Of a stretch of 42,692 nucleotides of DNA, positions 6,250 to 15,581 are shown in pieces. The notes beneath the pieces are model-generated. The model saw only the letters and a list, made by a program, of their open reading frames with translations, was not told where the DNA came from and did no database searches. The DNA comes from Schwartzia sp. (in: firmicutes) (GTDB lineage: Bacteria > Bacillota > Negativicutes > Selenomonadales > Selenomonadaceae). Within the stretch, counting starts at the first letter, position 1. Each line of letters starts with the position of its first letter. Location of the stretch: positions 1 to 42,692 of the forward strand of contig JAFSWT010000114.1 of assembly GCA_017444395.1 (NCBI GenBank), read 5' to 3'. A program made the translations under genes and the position numbers.

Positions 6250-7929
6250 TCAGCGCAGCTCAATGATCTGTGCCATCGGTGTCAGCCGGACCTCGAAGGT
6301 GCGGGGCCACGGGCAATAGACATCGGCGGTGAGGTTTTGGACGGCGAGTGTCGCGTGGCCTTCGGCGAGGGGCAGGGATACCGGCGTCCGGAAGGCGCGG
6401 GAGGCGGCGAAGGTCGCCAGCCGCCGGTCCATCGCCTGTTGGATGGTGGCATTGACCCAGCGGGCGTTGTGGTCAAGGTCGAGGTCGTTGACATCGAGAT
6501 AGCCGGCTTTGCGGAGCATGGCGTTTTCCAGGTCGATGATGTCCTTCAGGTAGTAATAGTCTTCCAGAAAGCGGCCGTCGAGGAAGGCCAGGTTCGCGGC
6601 ATGCGCCGCCAAGGCCTCGTCCCGGGACGAGGCCCGGTGCCGGGCGGTTTCGATGAGGACCGCCTGCGCCGCTGCCGTGCCGATGGCGTTGCTGGCGGTG
6701 TTCCAGCCGGCGTAGGCGGCGAGCCCGTGCAGAGGGATATGCTGCCGCAGAAGCTGGGGCAAAATCGTCTGCTCCGCCAGGAAATCCTCAGCCAGATCGA
6801 CGAGGGCGACACGGCGGCCCGCCGCCAGCAACGTCTGAACGCGGCGGGCCGCGTCCTGGCGGTGGCCTAAGGTATCGGTGCCGTGGGCGGCAATGAAGAG
6901 GGTGATGTCCGCCTCGTCGGAAGAAATGGTGAGTTCTCCCAACAGGGCGGCTTTTTCTTCGGCGGTGGTCTGCATGGAGGCGGCCATATAGGGAAATACC
7001 TTGGCGGAAACGGAGGAATCGCTGTATTCGATGGTAAAGCGTGGGACATAGCCGCTGCGTTCCGCTTCCACCGCCGCCAGGAGTGAAAGGGCAATCTCGT
7101 CGGCACCGTGGGTGAAGAAGGCCCGCGGGGCGGGGAGTTGACGCCGCGCGATCGACTCCTGGAGGCGGCGCCGTTCCCGGTTGTTGATGCCGTAAACTTC
7201 ACCGTCGTCCTGCCCGATGACGAGCCGCGTGAGGACGCCTTGCTCCGCCAGGTCGAGAAGCGCCTCGTTGAGCCGGGCGTTGTCAGTGAAGAGGTCGGTA
7301 TAGTGACGGAAGCTCTTGGATGGAATCCGCATTTCCAGCGCCCGGAGCCGGGCCAGCCCCTCCGGGTCCCGGCCTTCAAGGTCAAGCCGGTCCGCCAGCC
7401 GCGACCATTCCATGAGATATTTGCGCTCGTCAGCGCCGTCGATGCTGTCCGGCGGCGCCAGGCGGGGGAGGATATTGAAGGCGTAAAGCGGCGTCTGGGG
7501 ATAGGCGGCGTGAAGCCCGGCCAGGAAACGGATGACCTCGGCGGCGTCATCGGCGGTCTTTTTCGCTTCTCGGGACGCTAAAAGGCCGCCGTGCAGAAGC
7601 TGGTCGACGGAGAGAATCGCGTAGTCGCAGCCGGCGAGGTTCTCCCGCACCCAGACATGCAGGGCGGCGGTGTCGCCGGGTTTCGAGTAGTAGTCCAGGA
7701 TGTCCTCGGGGGGCGTGATGACCTCTACGCCGGCGATGCGGCCGGCCCGGACGACGAAATCCAGGCAGGGGGGGCGGCTGTCCAGCGGCGCCAGCAGGAC
7801 GCGGCTTCGCACCGGCGGCGTCGCGGCCACCGGCGTTCCCTCGTAGCGCGGGTGCCATATAAAATGAAAGGCTACCATGAGAACGAGTGCCAGCAAAAGC
7901 GGCAGCCATCGCTGCCGGAACGTATTCAT
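6250..7929 (-). CDS. DUF4127 family protein with N-terminal membrane anchor
   Basis: 559 residues from the ATG at 7929, chosen because AAAGGAGG precedes it; the frame continues open to 7983. Residues 5-24 are a hydrophobic anchor or uncleaved signal (WLPLLLALVLMVAFHFIW), so the rest is probably extracytoplasmic. The body matches the DUF4127 pattern: LLAPLDSRPPCLDF, a conserved VDQLLHGGLLASR block, YAFNILPR, GQDDGEVYGINNRER, HGADEIALSLL and AYAGWNTASNAIGTA. Members are often described as uncharacterised exported proteins; I know no established activity. It follows the terminator of the permease-kinase gene, so it is probably transcribed separately. Confidence 0.85.
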   Translation of the reverse strand: MNTFRQRWLPLLLALVLMVAFHFIWHPRYEGTPVAATPPVRSRVLLAPLDSRPPCLDFVVRAGRIAGVEVITPPEDILDYYSKPGDTAALHVWVRENLAGCDYAILSVDQLLHGGLLASREAKKTADDAAEVIRFLAGLHAAYPQTPLYAFNILPRLAPPDSIDGADERKYLMEWSRLADRLDLEGRDPEGLARLRALEMRIPSKSFRHYTDLFTDNARLNEALLDLAEQGVLTRLVIGQDDGEVYGINNRERRRLQESIARRQLPAPRAFFTHGADEIALSLLAAVEAERSGYVPRFTIEYSDSSVSAKVFPYMAASMQTTAEEKAALLGELTISSDEADITLFIAAHGTDTLGHRQDAARRVQTLLAAGRRVALVDLAEDFLAEQTILPQLLRQHIPLHGLAAYAGWNTASNAIGTAAAQAVLIETARHRASSRDEALAAHAANLAFLDGRFLEDYYYLKDIIDLENAMLRKAGYLDVNDLDLDHNARWVNATIQQAMDRRLATFAASRAFRTPVSLPLAEGHATLAVQNLTADVYCPWPRTFEVRLTPMAQIIELR

Positions 7930-7985
7930 TGAGGCTGCCTCCTTTCGCGGATACGGTTTCTTTTGTTCCCGGCTCCTCATCAAGA

Positions 7986-8029
7986 AAAAACGGTATCGCA
8001 GTTCCTCTCGGAGACACGATACCGTTTTT
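7986..8029 (-). terminator. Terminator of the permease-kinase gene
   Basis: A perfect 13-bp stem, AAAAACGGTATCG (7986-7998) with CGATACCGTTTTT (8017-8029), lies directly after the stop codon. T-runs on both sides mean it could work in either direction. Confidence 0.85.
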
Positions 8030-8033
8030 GTTT

Positions 8034-11000
8034 TTACGCTTTCCGGGCGCTGGCCTGCAGGACCTCGGTCAGCGTCGCTATCATCTTCGATACGTCGAGG
8101 GGCTTGGCGATATGAGCGTTCATGCCCGCGTCCTTCGCGTTCTGCACGTCCTCGCTGAAAGCGTTGGCGGTCATGGCGATGATGGGGATGCAGGAAAGGC
8201 CCGGATCGGAGAGCCGCCGAATCGCTTTTGTCGCCTCGTAGCCATTCATGACCGGCATCTGAATATCCATGAGCACTGCCGCGTAATCGCCGGGGTGGGC
8301 GGCCCGGACTTTGTCCAGCGCGTCCTGCCCGTTCACGGCGGTCTCAATCTCGAAACCGGCCCCCATGAGCAGCATGGCGGCAATCTCCCGGTTCACGTCG
8401 AGATCGTCCACCAGCAGCAGCTTTATCTGGCTGAAATCAATCTCGGCCGGGGTTGCGGTTGCGGCCGCTTCAGCCTCGGTTTCGTCTGCGGTATCGAGGA
8501 CGAAAGCAACTTGGATGATGAACTCCGTGCCCTTACCGGGCGCGGTCTCGACGTCGATGCTGCCGTTCATGAGGTCGATGATGCTCTTGGTGATGGACAT
8601 GCCGAGGCCGGTGCCCTGGATACCGCTGACGGTGGCGGTCTTTTCCCGGGTAAAGGGCTCGAAGACCGTCTGGGCGAACTCCGGTGTCATGCCGATGCCG
8701 CTGTCCTTTACCCGGAGCTCATAGACGCCGCGGGCAGGGTCAAAGGAGGGCATCTGGATCAGCGAGACGGTGACCCGGCCGCCCTTCGGCGTAAACTTAT
8801 AGGCGTTGCTGATGAGGTTCAGCAGCACCCGGTCAAGGCGGTTCTTGTCGCAAAGCACGCGGCTGTTTTCCACCCGGGAGGTATCGACGGCGAAGCGGAT
8901 GTCTTTTTCCTTCATCTGCGTCGCGAACATATCCTGGACCTCCGCCAGCACGTTTTTCAGATCGGTGCGGCGTTCCTCCAGTTCCATGCGGCCGCTTTCA
9001 ATGCGGCTCATTTCGAGGATGTCGTTGATGAGTGCCATGAGATGCTGGCTGGCGGCGTCAATCTTCGTCAGGAAACCGCGCATTTCATCCGGTGTCGTTC
9101 CCTGCCGCTGGGCCAGCGTCGTATAGCCGATGATAGCGTTCATCGGCGTGCGGATATCGTGGGACATATTGGAAAGGAAGACCGTCTTGGCGCGGCTCCC
9201 TTCCTCGGCTTCGATGCGGGCCTGCTCCGCCTCGAATTTTTCCTGTTCGGCCCGGAGTTTTTCCTGCTCGGTGTGGATACGCTCTTCCTCCACCAGGAGT
9301 TTCTCTTCCTCCGCCCGGCGCTTTTCTTCCTCCATCTTCTTTTCCCGGTTGCTGATGACGGAGTAAATGCTGAACATGATGTAGAGCGTCGCCAGGATCA
9401 GCGTCATCCGGGCCAGGCTGTTCCGGAAGAGCCGGGTGCGGACGGAAGCCATCTGCGCCTGCAGGAAGGCGTCTTCCTGCTCCTGGCGATCCGGGCCTCG
9501 GAGAACGCCGCTGTCAACCATCTCTTCGTTGTAGAATTCGCTGATGGTCTTCGTGGCCTGCTGGATGTTATCATGATTTGACTGTTGCAGCCAGGCGAAG
9601 GAGACGAAGAAAATCAAAAACAGCAGCAGCAGCCAGGCGATGGTGGATTTGCCGAGGCGGTTCGCCGCGTCGTGCTCGAAGACCATGCGGAAGAACACGA
9701 ATCCCAGCACACTCCAGGCAGTCAGGATCAGATAGGTTTCCGTCGCCAGAGAGCCAATTCCCCAGAGATTCGGCATCATGAGGACAAAGCACAGGACGAG
9801 GGACACGGCCGTCCCGATACCGCCGAACCAACGCATTTTCCGGTTACCCTCGGAACGGGCCAGGGCATAGGCGCAGGCCGATGTATAGGCGTAGGCGAGC
9901 GTCGCTCCCACCGTGTTCACATCCACAATCCAGCCGAGAGCCGCCCGGCCGATGAAGGGCAGGGGGAGCGAAATAGCCAGCATGATGAGGATGGCAACGG
10001 CGGGTACGCCGTCCCGGTTCAAAGTTCCGGGGGAGCGGCGCATCAGCCATCCGGGCAGCAGGTCGTCGCCGGCCAACGCGTAAAGGACGCGGCTGGTGGC
10101 GAAGTATAGGCCGATGAGGCTGGTCGTTAGCGCCGCCAGGATTGTCAGCGCCAGGATGAAAAGACCTGCCGGGCCGAGAATCTCCTGAACGGCATAGAAG
10201 ACCGGCAGCGCCATGACGCCGTCCATCCCGCCGGTTGCCCTGAGATACTGCGTCCAGTTGGAAAAGCCGTCGGGACGCGCCAGAAGAGCGACATAGGAGA
10301 GAAGCAGATAGATGAAGCCGCTGGCGATGACGGCCGCCACCATGACGGGAAATGATTTCCTGACCGGAAATGTCACTTCCCCGGCGGCGTGGGAAACGAC
10401 CTCAAAGCCGGCAAAGGCCCAGGGCGCCATGGCCATGATGCGCAGCACCTGAGCGTAGGGAGACGAACCTTCGGCAAAGGCCGGTGAGAAATCCGTGACG
10501 GTGCTGCCGGCCACGACGCCGCAGAAAAGGACCGCCACGCCCACACAGAGAATGACCGCCATCACGGTCAGAAGACCGAAGCTGAAGCGCCGCGCCCGGA
10601 TGGCGAGCAGGGCGAAGACCGCCAGTGCCGCGATTTCCAGAAAGACCTCGCCGCCGTAAATGTCGTAATCCCATAGCCGGTAATGGAAGCCGAACTGGAA
10701 AGCCCGCCCCAGGAAAACCCGGCCCAAAAGAGCCACGTTTGCCGCGTTGGCCCAGAGAATGGCGGCATAGGTCAGCCAGAAGAACCAGGTGGCGATGAAG
10801 GCATGGTCGTAGCCGAAGACATTCTTCGCGTAGGTAAACGTGCCGCCGGTATCCGGGTAGCGCTGGATCATGTAGTGGTAGTTGCGGGCAATCACCAGCA
10901 TCAGCAAGGTCCCCAGCACAATGCCCAGCGTAGTGCCCCAGGGGCCGGCCACCGGCAGGAACGTCGAGCCCGGCATGACGAAAGCGCCCCAGCCCACAGC

Positions 11001-11144
11001 GCAGCCCAGCGACAAAGCCCAGGCTTTCAGCGCCGAGAGATGACGGGGAAGCCGGTCCGCCGCGTTCCCGTTTTCCGCGGGCGTTTCGCCGGGGACGGCG
11101 GGTTGCGCGAAACAGCGGCGGAACAAACAGTCAAAGAGACGCAT
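8034..11144 (-). CDS. Amino-acid permease (APC) fused to hybrid sensor histidine kinase
   Basis: A single 1036-residue frame joins a transporter to a two-component sensor. Residues about 36-490 are an APC-superfamily permease with about 12 membrane segments (GWGAFVMPGSTFLPVAGPWG, YPDTGGTFTYAKNVFG, APWAFAGFEVVSHAAGE). Two further helices (504-520, 580-597) flank a loop of about 60 residues. A Glu/Lys/Arg-rich coiled coil (600-650) leads to a HisKA domain (FLSNMSHDIRTPMNA, His662), an HATPase domain (N-box NLISNAYKF, G-boxes DSGIGM and GTGLGM) and a receiver (LLVDD, phospho-acceptor Asp960 in LMDIQMPVMNG). The permease part probably acts as the sensor, or as both carrier and sensor, for an amino acid. 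No response regulator with an output domain is adjacent. GAGGGG precedes the ATG. Confidence 0.93.
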   Translation of the reverse strand: MRLFDCLFRRCFAQPAVPGETPAENGNAADRLPRHLSALKAWALSLGCAVGWGAFVMPGSTFLPVAGPWGTTLGIVLGTLLMLVIARNYHYMIQRYPDTGGTFTYAKNVFGYDHAFIATWFFWLTYAAILWANAANVALLGRVFLGRAFQFGFHYRLWDYDIYGGEVFLEIAALAVFALLAIRARRFSFGLLTVMAVILCVGVAVLFCGVVAGSTVTDFSPAFAEGSSPYAQVLRIMAMAPWAFAGFEVVSHAAGEVTFPVRKSFPVMVAAVIASGFIYLLLSYVALLARPDGFSNWTQYLRATGGMDGVMALPVFYAVQEILGPAGLFILALTILAALTTSLIGLYFATSRVLYALAGDDLLPGWLMRRSPGTLNRDGVPAVAILIMLAISLPLPFIGRAALGWIVDVNTVGATLAYAYTSACAYALARSEGNRKMRWFGGIGTAVSLVLCFVLMMPNLWGIGSLATETYLILTAWSVLGFVFFRMVFEHDAANRLGKSTIAWLLLLFLIFFVSFAWLQQSNHDNIQQATKTISEFYNEEMVDSGVLRGPDRQEQEDAFLQAQMASVRTRLFRNSLARMTLILATLYIMFSIYSVISNREKKMEEEKRRAEEEKLLVEEERIHTEQEKLRAEQEKFEAEQARIEAEEGSRAKTVFLSNMSHDIRTPMNAIIGYTTLAQRQGTTPDEMRGFLTKIDAASQHLMALINDILEMSRIESGRMELEERRTDLKNVLAEVQDMFATQMKEKDIRFAVDTSRVENSRVLCDKNRLDRVLLNLISNAYKFTPKGGRVTVSLIQMPSFDPARGVYELRVKDSGIGMTPEFAQTVFEPFTREKTATVSGIQGTGLGMSITKSIIDLMNGSIDVETAPGKGTEFIIQVAFVLDTADETEAEAAATATPAEIDFSQIKLLLVDDLDVNREIAAMLLMGAGFEIETAVNGQDALDKVRAAHPGDYAAVLMDIQMPVMNGYEATKAIRRLSDPGLSCIPIIAMTANAFSEDVQNAKDAGMNAHIAKPLDVSKMIATLTEVLQASARKA

Positions 11145-11265
11145 ACATATCCCCTCGCTGCCTCCTGGCCTAATAATGAAGCCGGAGGTTCAATCCGTGA
11201 AGATGATCCCTTGAGAACGAACAAATGCCATCACAAAATGGCGGGAAAACGGTGCCGGACTTGCC

Positions 11266-12372
11266 TCACACATTAAATCGGAAATAGGTCACGTCGCCGT
11301 CCTGCATCACATAGTCCTTGCCTTCGAGCCGCACCTGGCCCTTTTCCCGGGCGGCTGCGGTGCTGCCTGCGGCTACCAGGTCGTCGTAGTTCACGATTTC
11401 GGCCCGGATGAAACCCCGCTCGATGTCGGAGTGAATCTTGCCGGCGGCTTTCGGCGCGGTGGTGCCCTGGACGATGGTCCAGGCCCGGCACTCGTCCGGT
11501 CCGGCGGTGAGGAACGTCAACAGCCCCAGCAGGGTAAAGGCCGCCTTGATGAGCCGGTCAAGGCCCGACTCGGAAAGGCCGAGGGTTTCCAGAAATTCTT
11601 TCGCCTCGTCCGGTGGCAACTCGGCGATTTCTGACTCCACCCGGGCGGAGATGGCGACGACCTGGGCGTGCTCCTGAGCCGCGTAATCCCTGACCGCTTT
11701 CACGTAGGGATTCTCCTGCTCCGCTGTGGCCGCTTCCTCTTCGGCCACGTTGGCGACGTAAAGGACCGGCTTCAGCGTCAGGAGATTCATGTCCCGGATC
11801 AGCGTCTGTTCCTCCTCGGAGAGGGTGACACTGCGGGCGGGACGTGCCTCTTCCAGCGCGGCCCGGAGCTTATCCAGGATATCCGCTTCCGCTTTGGCCT
11901 CCTTGTTGCCGCTTTTTACGACCCGCAGTAGCTTTTCCCGGCGCTTTTCCACCGCCTCGAGATCTGCCAGGCAGAGCTCGGTAGTGATGATGCCGATGTC
12001 CCGGACCGGGTCCACGGAGCCCTCGACATGGGTGATGTTCGAGTCCTCGAAGCAACGGACCACATGGGCGATGGCGTCCACCTGCCGGATGTGCTCGAGG
12101 AATTTATTGCCCAGGCCTTCGCCCTTCGAGGCCCCTTTTACCAGGCCGGCGATGTCGACGAAACGCACCGAGGCCGGCGTTGTCTTTTTCGACTGATACA
12201 TTTCGTGCAGGACGGAAAGGCGCGGGTCCGGCACATCGACGACGCCCACATTCGGCTCGATGGTGCAGAAAGGGAAATTCTCCGCCTGCGCCCCGGCCTT
12301 GGTGATGGCGTTGAAAAGCGTGCTCTTGCCCACATTCGGGAGTCCGACGATACCAACTTCCAGATTGCTCAA
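11266..12372 (-). CDS. ychF: Redox-regulated ribosome-binding GTPase/ATPase YchF (OLA1)
   Basis: 368 residues with G1 GLPNVGKST, the NFPFCTIEPNVG switch region and VDIAGLVKGASKGEGLGN, followed by a coiled-coil insert and a C-terminal TGS-like domain ending DVTYFRFNV. YchF/OLA1 proteins bind ribosomes and prefer ATP over GTP. The TTG at 12370-12372 (MSNLEVGIVG) is preferred over the ATG at 12387: GAGGTG lies 7-8 nt before it, and it gives the N-terminus and length (about 365) usual for the family. A consensus promoter lies upstream (12405-12433). Confidence 0.95.
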   Translation of the reverse strand: MSNLEVGIVGLPNVGKSTLFNAITKAGAQAENFPFCTIEPNVGVVDVPDPRLSVLHEMYQSKKTTPASVRFVDIAGLVKGASKGEGLGNKFLEHIRQVDAIAHVVRCFEDSNITHVEGSVDPVRDIGIITTELCLADLEAVEKRREKLLRVVKSGNKEAKAEADILDKLRAALEEARPARSVTLSEEEQTLIRDMNLLTLKPVLYVANVAEEEAATAEQENPYVKAVRDYAAQEHAQVVAISARVESEIAELPPDEAKEFLETLGLSESGLDRLIKAAFTLLGLLTFLTAGPDECRAWTIVQGTTAPKAAGKIHSDIERGFIRAEIVNYDDLVAAGSTAAAREKGQVRLEGKDYVMQDGDVTYFRFNV

Positions 12373-12404
12373 TGAAATACACCTCATAACGATTTTATGG
12401 TTAT

Positions 12405-12433
12405 ATTTTAGTAAAAACGGCAGAATTTTTCAA
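12405..12433 (-). promoter_or_regulatory. Sigma-A promoter of ychF
   Basis: Minus strand: TTGAAA (12428-12433), a 17-bp spacer, TAAAAT (12405-12410), in the gap after the radical SAM gene. Confidence 0.7.
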
Positions 12434-12444
12434 GTGAAGAGGGG

Positions 12445-13353
12445 CTATATCACCCCGCGACCGTCAAAAACCGGCACGAAATCCTTCGAGGCCGTCCGGC
12501 CCTCCTGTACATAGCAATGGCGGATACCGAGGGCAAGGGCGTGGTCCACTACCGACTGGTATTCAAACGTCGTCAGGGGACGGTTGATTTCGGGGAATTC
12601 CCGCGCCCGGTAAAGCGGCGTGTACTGGTTCATTAGCGAGAGATACAGCGTGTCGCCGAATTCCCGCCAGAGCCAATCCAAAAGCCGCATGCTTTCATGG
12701 CGCCGTCCCGGCAGCACCAGATGGCGGACCAGCACGCCCCGTGTCATGATGCCGACGGAATCGAAGCACGGTGCGCCTTTCGCCCGGACCATCGCCCGGA
12801 TGGCGCCGGCGGCATGGCGGAAATAGTCCGGCGCGCCGGCATAGCGGCGGGCGCTGTCCTCGTCGATGTACTTGAGGTCCGGCAGGAAAACGTCCACGGC
12901 GTTGGCGATTCTCTCAATCACTTCGGCCCGTTCGTAGCCGCTGGAGTTCCAGACAACCGGGAGAACGAGACCGTTTTCCCGGGCGGTTGCCAACGCGCGC
13001 TGGATTTGGGGCGCGTAGTGCGTTGGCGTCACCAGATCCAACGTCGCCGCGCCGCGTTGCTGCTGCTCAAGAAAGATTTCCGCGAGGCGCTTTTCGTCAA
13101 TGACGATGCCGCCGCCCTCACTGGAGATTTCCGCGTTCTGGCAGAAGACACAGCCCAAAGAGCAATGGGAGAAGAAAACGGTGCCGGCCCCTTTTTCCCC
13201 GGTGAGACAGGGCTCTTCCCACGGGTGCAAGGAAACCAATGCCACGCGTATTGACGCGCCGGCACCACAATAGCCGGTATCTCCTTTCAGCCGGTTCGCG
13301 CCGCAAAGCCGGGGGCAGAGCGCACAGTGCGCCAGTGACAACAGTTCGTCCAT
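12445..13353 (-). CDS. PflX-like radical SAM protein (COG1313-type)
   Basis: 302 residues. It carries the radical SAM cluster motif CSLGCVFC (CxxxCxxC, near residue 64) and an N-terminal Cys pattern (CALCPRLCGANR, then GYCGAG) typical of proteins annotated as putative pyruvate formate-lyase activating enzymes, PflX type. Later blocks include WNSSGYE, VFLPDLKY and RHLVLPGR. The substrate is not established for this subgroup, and no pfl gene is near. The ATG at 13353 (MDELLSLAHC) with AGAGGG upstream is preferred over an ATG at 13371. Its own promoter lies at 13404-13432. Confidence 0.85.
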   Translation of the reverse strand: MDELLSLAHCALCPRLCGANRLKGDTGYCGAGASIRVALVSLHPWEEPCLTGEKGAGTVFFSHCSLGCVFCQNAEISSEGGGIVIDEKRLAEIFLEQQQRGAATLDLVTPTHYAPQIQRALATARENGLVLPVVWNSSGYERAEVIERIANAVDVFLPDLKYIDEDSARRYAGAPDYFRHAAGAIRAMVRAKGAPCFDSVGIMTRGVLVRHLVLPGRRHESMRLLDWLWREFGDTLYLSLMNQYTPLYRAREFPEINRPLTTFEYQSVVDHALALGIRHCYVQEGRTASKDFVPVFDGRGVI

Positions 13354-13403
13354 ATAGCCCTCTTTCGTCATATGTTACCCTTTTGTCGCTTTCCATACTC
13401 CAT

Positions 13404-13432
13404 ATTCTACACACACCACCATCGTTTGGCAA
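13404..13432 (-). promoter_or_regulatory. Sigma-A promoter of the PflX-like gene
   Basis: Minus strand: TTGCCA (13427-13432), a 17-bp spacer, TAGAAT (13404-13409), between the chemoreceptor terminator and the gene start. Confidence 0.75.
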
Positions 13433-13477
13433 GGCGAGACAGGGGGCGGAGGAAAAATTTCGCGGGCCGAAAGAAAA

Positions 13478-13508
13478 CCCCGGAAGACTCGGCAAGAGCC
13501 TTCCGGGG
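13478..13508 (-). terminator. Terminator of the chemoreceptor gene
   Basis: A 9-bp stem, CCCCGGAAG (13478-13486) with CTTCCGGGG (13500-13508), with a small inner CTC/GAG stem, is followed on the minus strand by TTTTCTTTC. Confidence 0.85.
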
Positions 13509-13525
13509 AGAATACATCGACGTTA

Positions 13526-15229
13526 TCAGTATTTGTATTTGCTGAGCTCGTTCTGCATGTTCTGGGCCAGCTTGGCCAGTGCGTCGCTGGCCGAGGCGAT
13601 TTCCTGGGCCGATGCCGACTGCTGTTCGGCGGCGGCGGAAACGGACTGCATCTCGTCGGCGACTTTCTTGGCGCCGCTGTCAATCTCGTTCATTTCCTGG
13701 GTGATGCCCTCCGTCTCATGGGCTACGCCGGCAACGGAGGCCGCCATGGTCTGCACCTTGCCCGAGACCTGGTCGACCAGGCCCTTGATGCGGTCAAAGG
13801 TGCTCCGCAGGCCGTCAACGGACTGGGCGCCCTCGACGACAGCGGCACGGCCGTCCTGCATGGAGGATACGGCGCTGTGGGTATCGGTCTGGATGGCCCC
13901 GATGAGGCTGGAAATCTGCTCGGCAGCCTCGCGGGACTGCTCGGCCAGCTTCCGGACTTCCTCGGCGACGACCGCGAAGCCGCGGCCATGCTCACCGGCC
14001 CGGGCGGCCTCGATGGCGGCGTTCAGCGCCAGCAGGTTCGTCTGCCCGGCGATGCCGGAAATGGTGTCGATGATGGTGCCGATTTCCTTGGAGCGCTCGC
14101 CCAGCTTATCGACGAGTTCCGCCGTCGCCTGGACGGTCTGCTCCACGTTCTTGATCTGGGTGACGGAGGAATCGACCTCGCCGCCGCCATTGGCCGCCTC
14201 GGACGAAGCGTTGGCGGAGTTATTGGCGGCCTGCTCGGCCTGGTTCTTCATCTCGTCGATAGAGGTCGCGATCAGCGAGATCTTCTCACTGCCGTTGTCA
14301 ACCGAAGCCTGCTGCCGGTCCACGACAGCGGCGGCGGCGGTTACGGACTCGGCGACCTGGGTTGCGGCCTTCGCCGTCTCCAGGGAGTTCGCCGTCAGCT
14401 CCTCCGAGGAAGCCGCGATTTGCTCGCTGTCCTCGGCAATCAACCGCATGAATTTATTGACGGAAGCGCGCATATCGAAAAGGGCCCGCTCGGCGTCGCC
14501 AAACTCGTCGCCCCGGGTGCTGCGCTCGCCGGTCAGGCGGAAATCGCCGTTCTTCAGCGTGTTGCAGCCATCAATCATGGCATTGAGCGGCGACTGGATG
14601 GCCCGGATCAGCATGACGGAGAGCAGGATCAAAATGACGATGGCGATGACGGTAGCCGCGACCATCGACATGATGGCGGCCTCATTGTCCTTATCGTTCT
14701 GGCTGTTGATTTCGGCGGCGTTCTTCTCCGCCATTTCCAGGAGCTTGTGGAGCTTGTCCCGCAGGTCTGCCGTCTCCTTCTTGGCGGAGGCGTTGTACTC
14801 GGCGAGGGCCCCTTGGGAATTGCCGGACTCGGCGATGGCCATGGTCTTTACCATGGAATCGCGGAAACGTACCCAGTTCGCCTTGGTTTCGGTAGCCAGC
14901 GCCTGCTCGGCCGGTACCTTGGCCAGGAGTTTCTCGAGCTCTGCCCATACCTTCTCGTAGTTCGCGATGGATTTCTGCTGCCCCTTCTTGACTTCCTGCG
15001 CCCGTGGCGGATCGGCGATTGCCTGATACGTCCGCACCTGGATGACGCGCATGTAATCGACTTCTTCGCCGATCATGTTGACGGTCTGCAGCTTCTCCTT
15101 GTACATGACTTCCATGTCGGTCCCGGCCTTGGTGAGGCTCGACCATCCCCGCAGACCGATGACCGCCATGCCGATGAAGGCAACGACGACCAGCATCAGG
15201 ATCTTGACAGGAACCTTCAAATTGTTCAT
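13526..15229 (-). CDS. Methyl-accepting chemotaxis protein
   Basis: 567 residues. An N-terminal membrane helix (about 9-29), an extracytoplasmic region of about 165 residues with four-helix-bundle (4HB_MCP) character, a second helix (about 186-210) and a HAMP segment ([17 protein letters not shown]) precede the signalling domain. The hairpin tip, with family sequence [43 protein letters not shown], contacts CheA and CheW. There is no C-terminal NWETF-type CheR-docking pentapeptide (it ends LSKYKY). The ligand cannot be inferred. It has its own promoter and terminator, so it is monocistronic. It implies a motile or chemotactic cell. Confidence 0.95.
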   Translation of the reverse strand: MNNLKVPVKILMLVVVAFIGMAVIGLRGWSSLTKAGTDMEVMYKEKLQTVNMIGEEVDYMRVIQVRTYQAIADPPRAQEVKKGQQKSIANYEKVWAELEKLLAKVPAEQALATETKANWVRFRDSMVKTMAIAESGNSQGALAEYNASAKKETADLRDKLHKLLEMAEKNAAEINSQNDKDNEAAIMSMVAATVIAIVILILLSVMLIRAIQSPLNAMIDGCNTLKNGDFRLTGERSTRGDEFGDAERALFDMRASVNKFMRLIAEDSEQIAASSEELTANSLETAKAATQVAESVTAAAAVVDRQQASVDNGSEKISLIATSIDEMKNQAEQAANNSANASSEAANGGGEVDSSVTQIKNVEQTVQATAELVDKLGERSKEIGTIIDTISGIAGQTNLLALNAAIEAARAGEHGRGFAVVAEEVRKLAEQSREAAEQISSLIGAIQTDTHSAVSSMQDGRAAVVEGAQSVDGLRSTFDRIKGLVDQVSGKVQTMAASVAGVAHETEGITQEMNEIDSGAKKVADEMQSVSAAAEQQSASAQEIASASDALAKLAQNMQNELSKYKY

Positions 15230-15314
15230 TCATCTACCCCCAATATTGAAGTATTCCGCCCGGCTTGTCTTTTTTATTGCAAAGCGACGGCCTTCGGCGG
15301 TATTATTCAGAAAA

Positions 15315-15343
15315 ATTATATAATTTCTTTCGCCTGAAAGCAA
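15315..15343 (-). promoter_or_regulatory. Sigma-A promoter of the chemoreceptor gene
   Basis: Minus strand: TTGCTT (15338-15343), a 17-bp spacer, TATAAT (15315-15320), predicting a leader of about 80 nt. The rest of the 15230-15581 gap holds no recognisable gene. A plus-strand TATAAT at 15480-15485 lacks a good -35 box and may or may not serve the next gene. Confidence 0.8.
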
Positions 15344-15581
15344 CCCATACTTTATTCCTTTTAGTGGATAGGATGATGGATATCTTTTGAGCCCTTGAAT
15401 AATGTGGCGGTCAATGATTCGGTTTTCATGCTTGCCGGCTGGTTTACATAAGAGCCACTAGAAATTGAGACTAAGTGCCTATAATTATACGCTTTTTTGT
15501 CAGGAAATGGGTCGGCGAAAAGGATTTTTCCCGTTGTTGTCGAATTAAAAAACTGAATAGTCTGAGATGAGGTGAACGGGT

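Noticed and set aside
7887-9581. 564-codon plus-strand frame opposite the kinase and DUF4127 genes
   Set aside because: Shadow of well-supported minus-strand genes; no ribosome site or recognisable domain.
13239-14960. 573-codon plus-strand Ser/Ala-rich frame opposite the chemoreceptor
   Set aside because: Antisense reading of the repetitive Ala/Glu/Ser codons of the receptor signalling domain.
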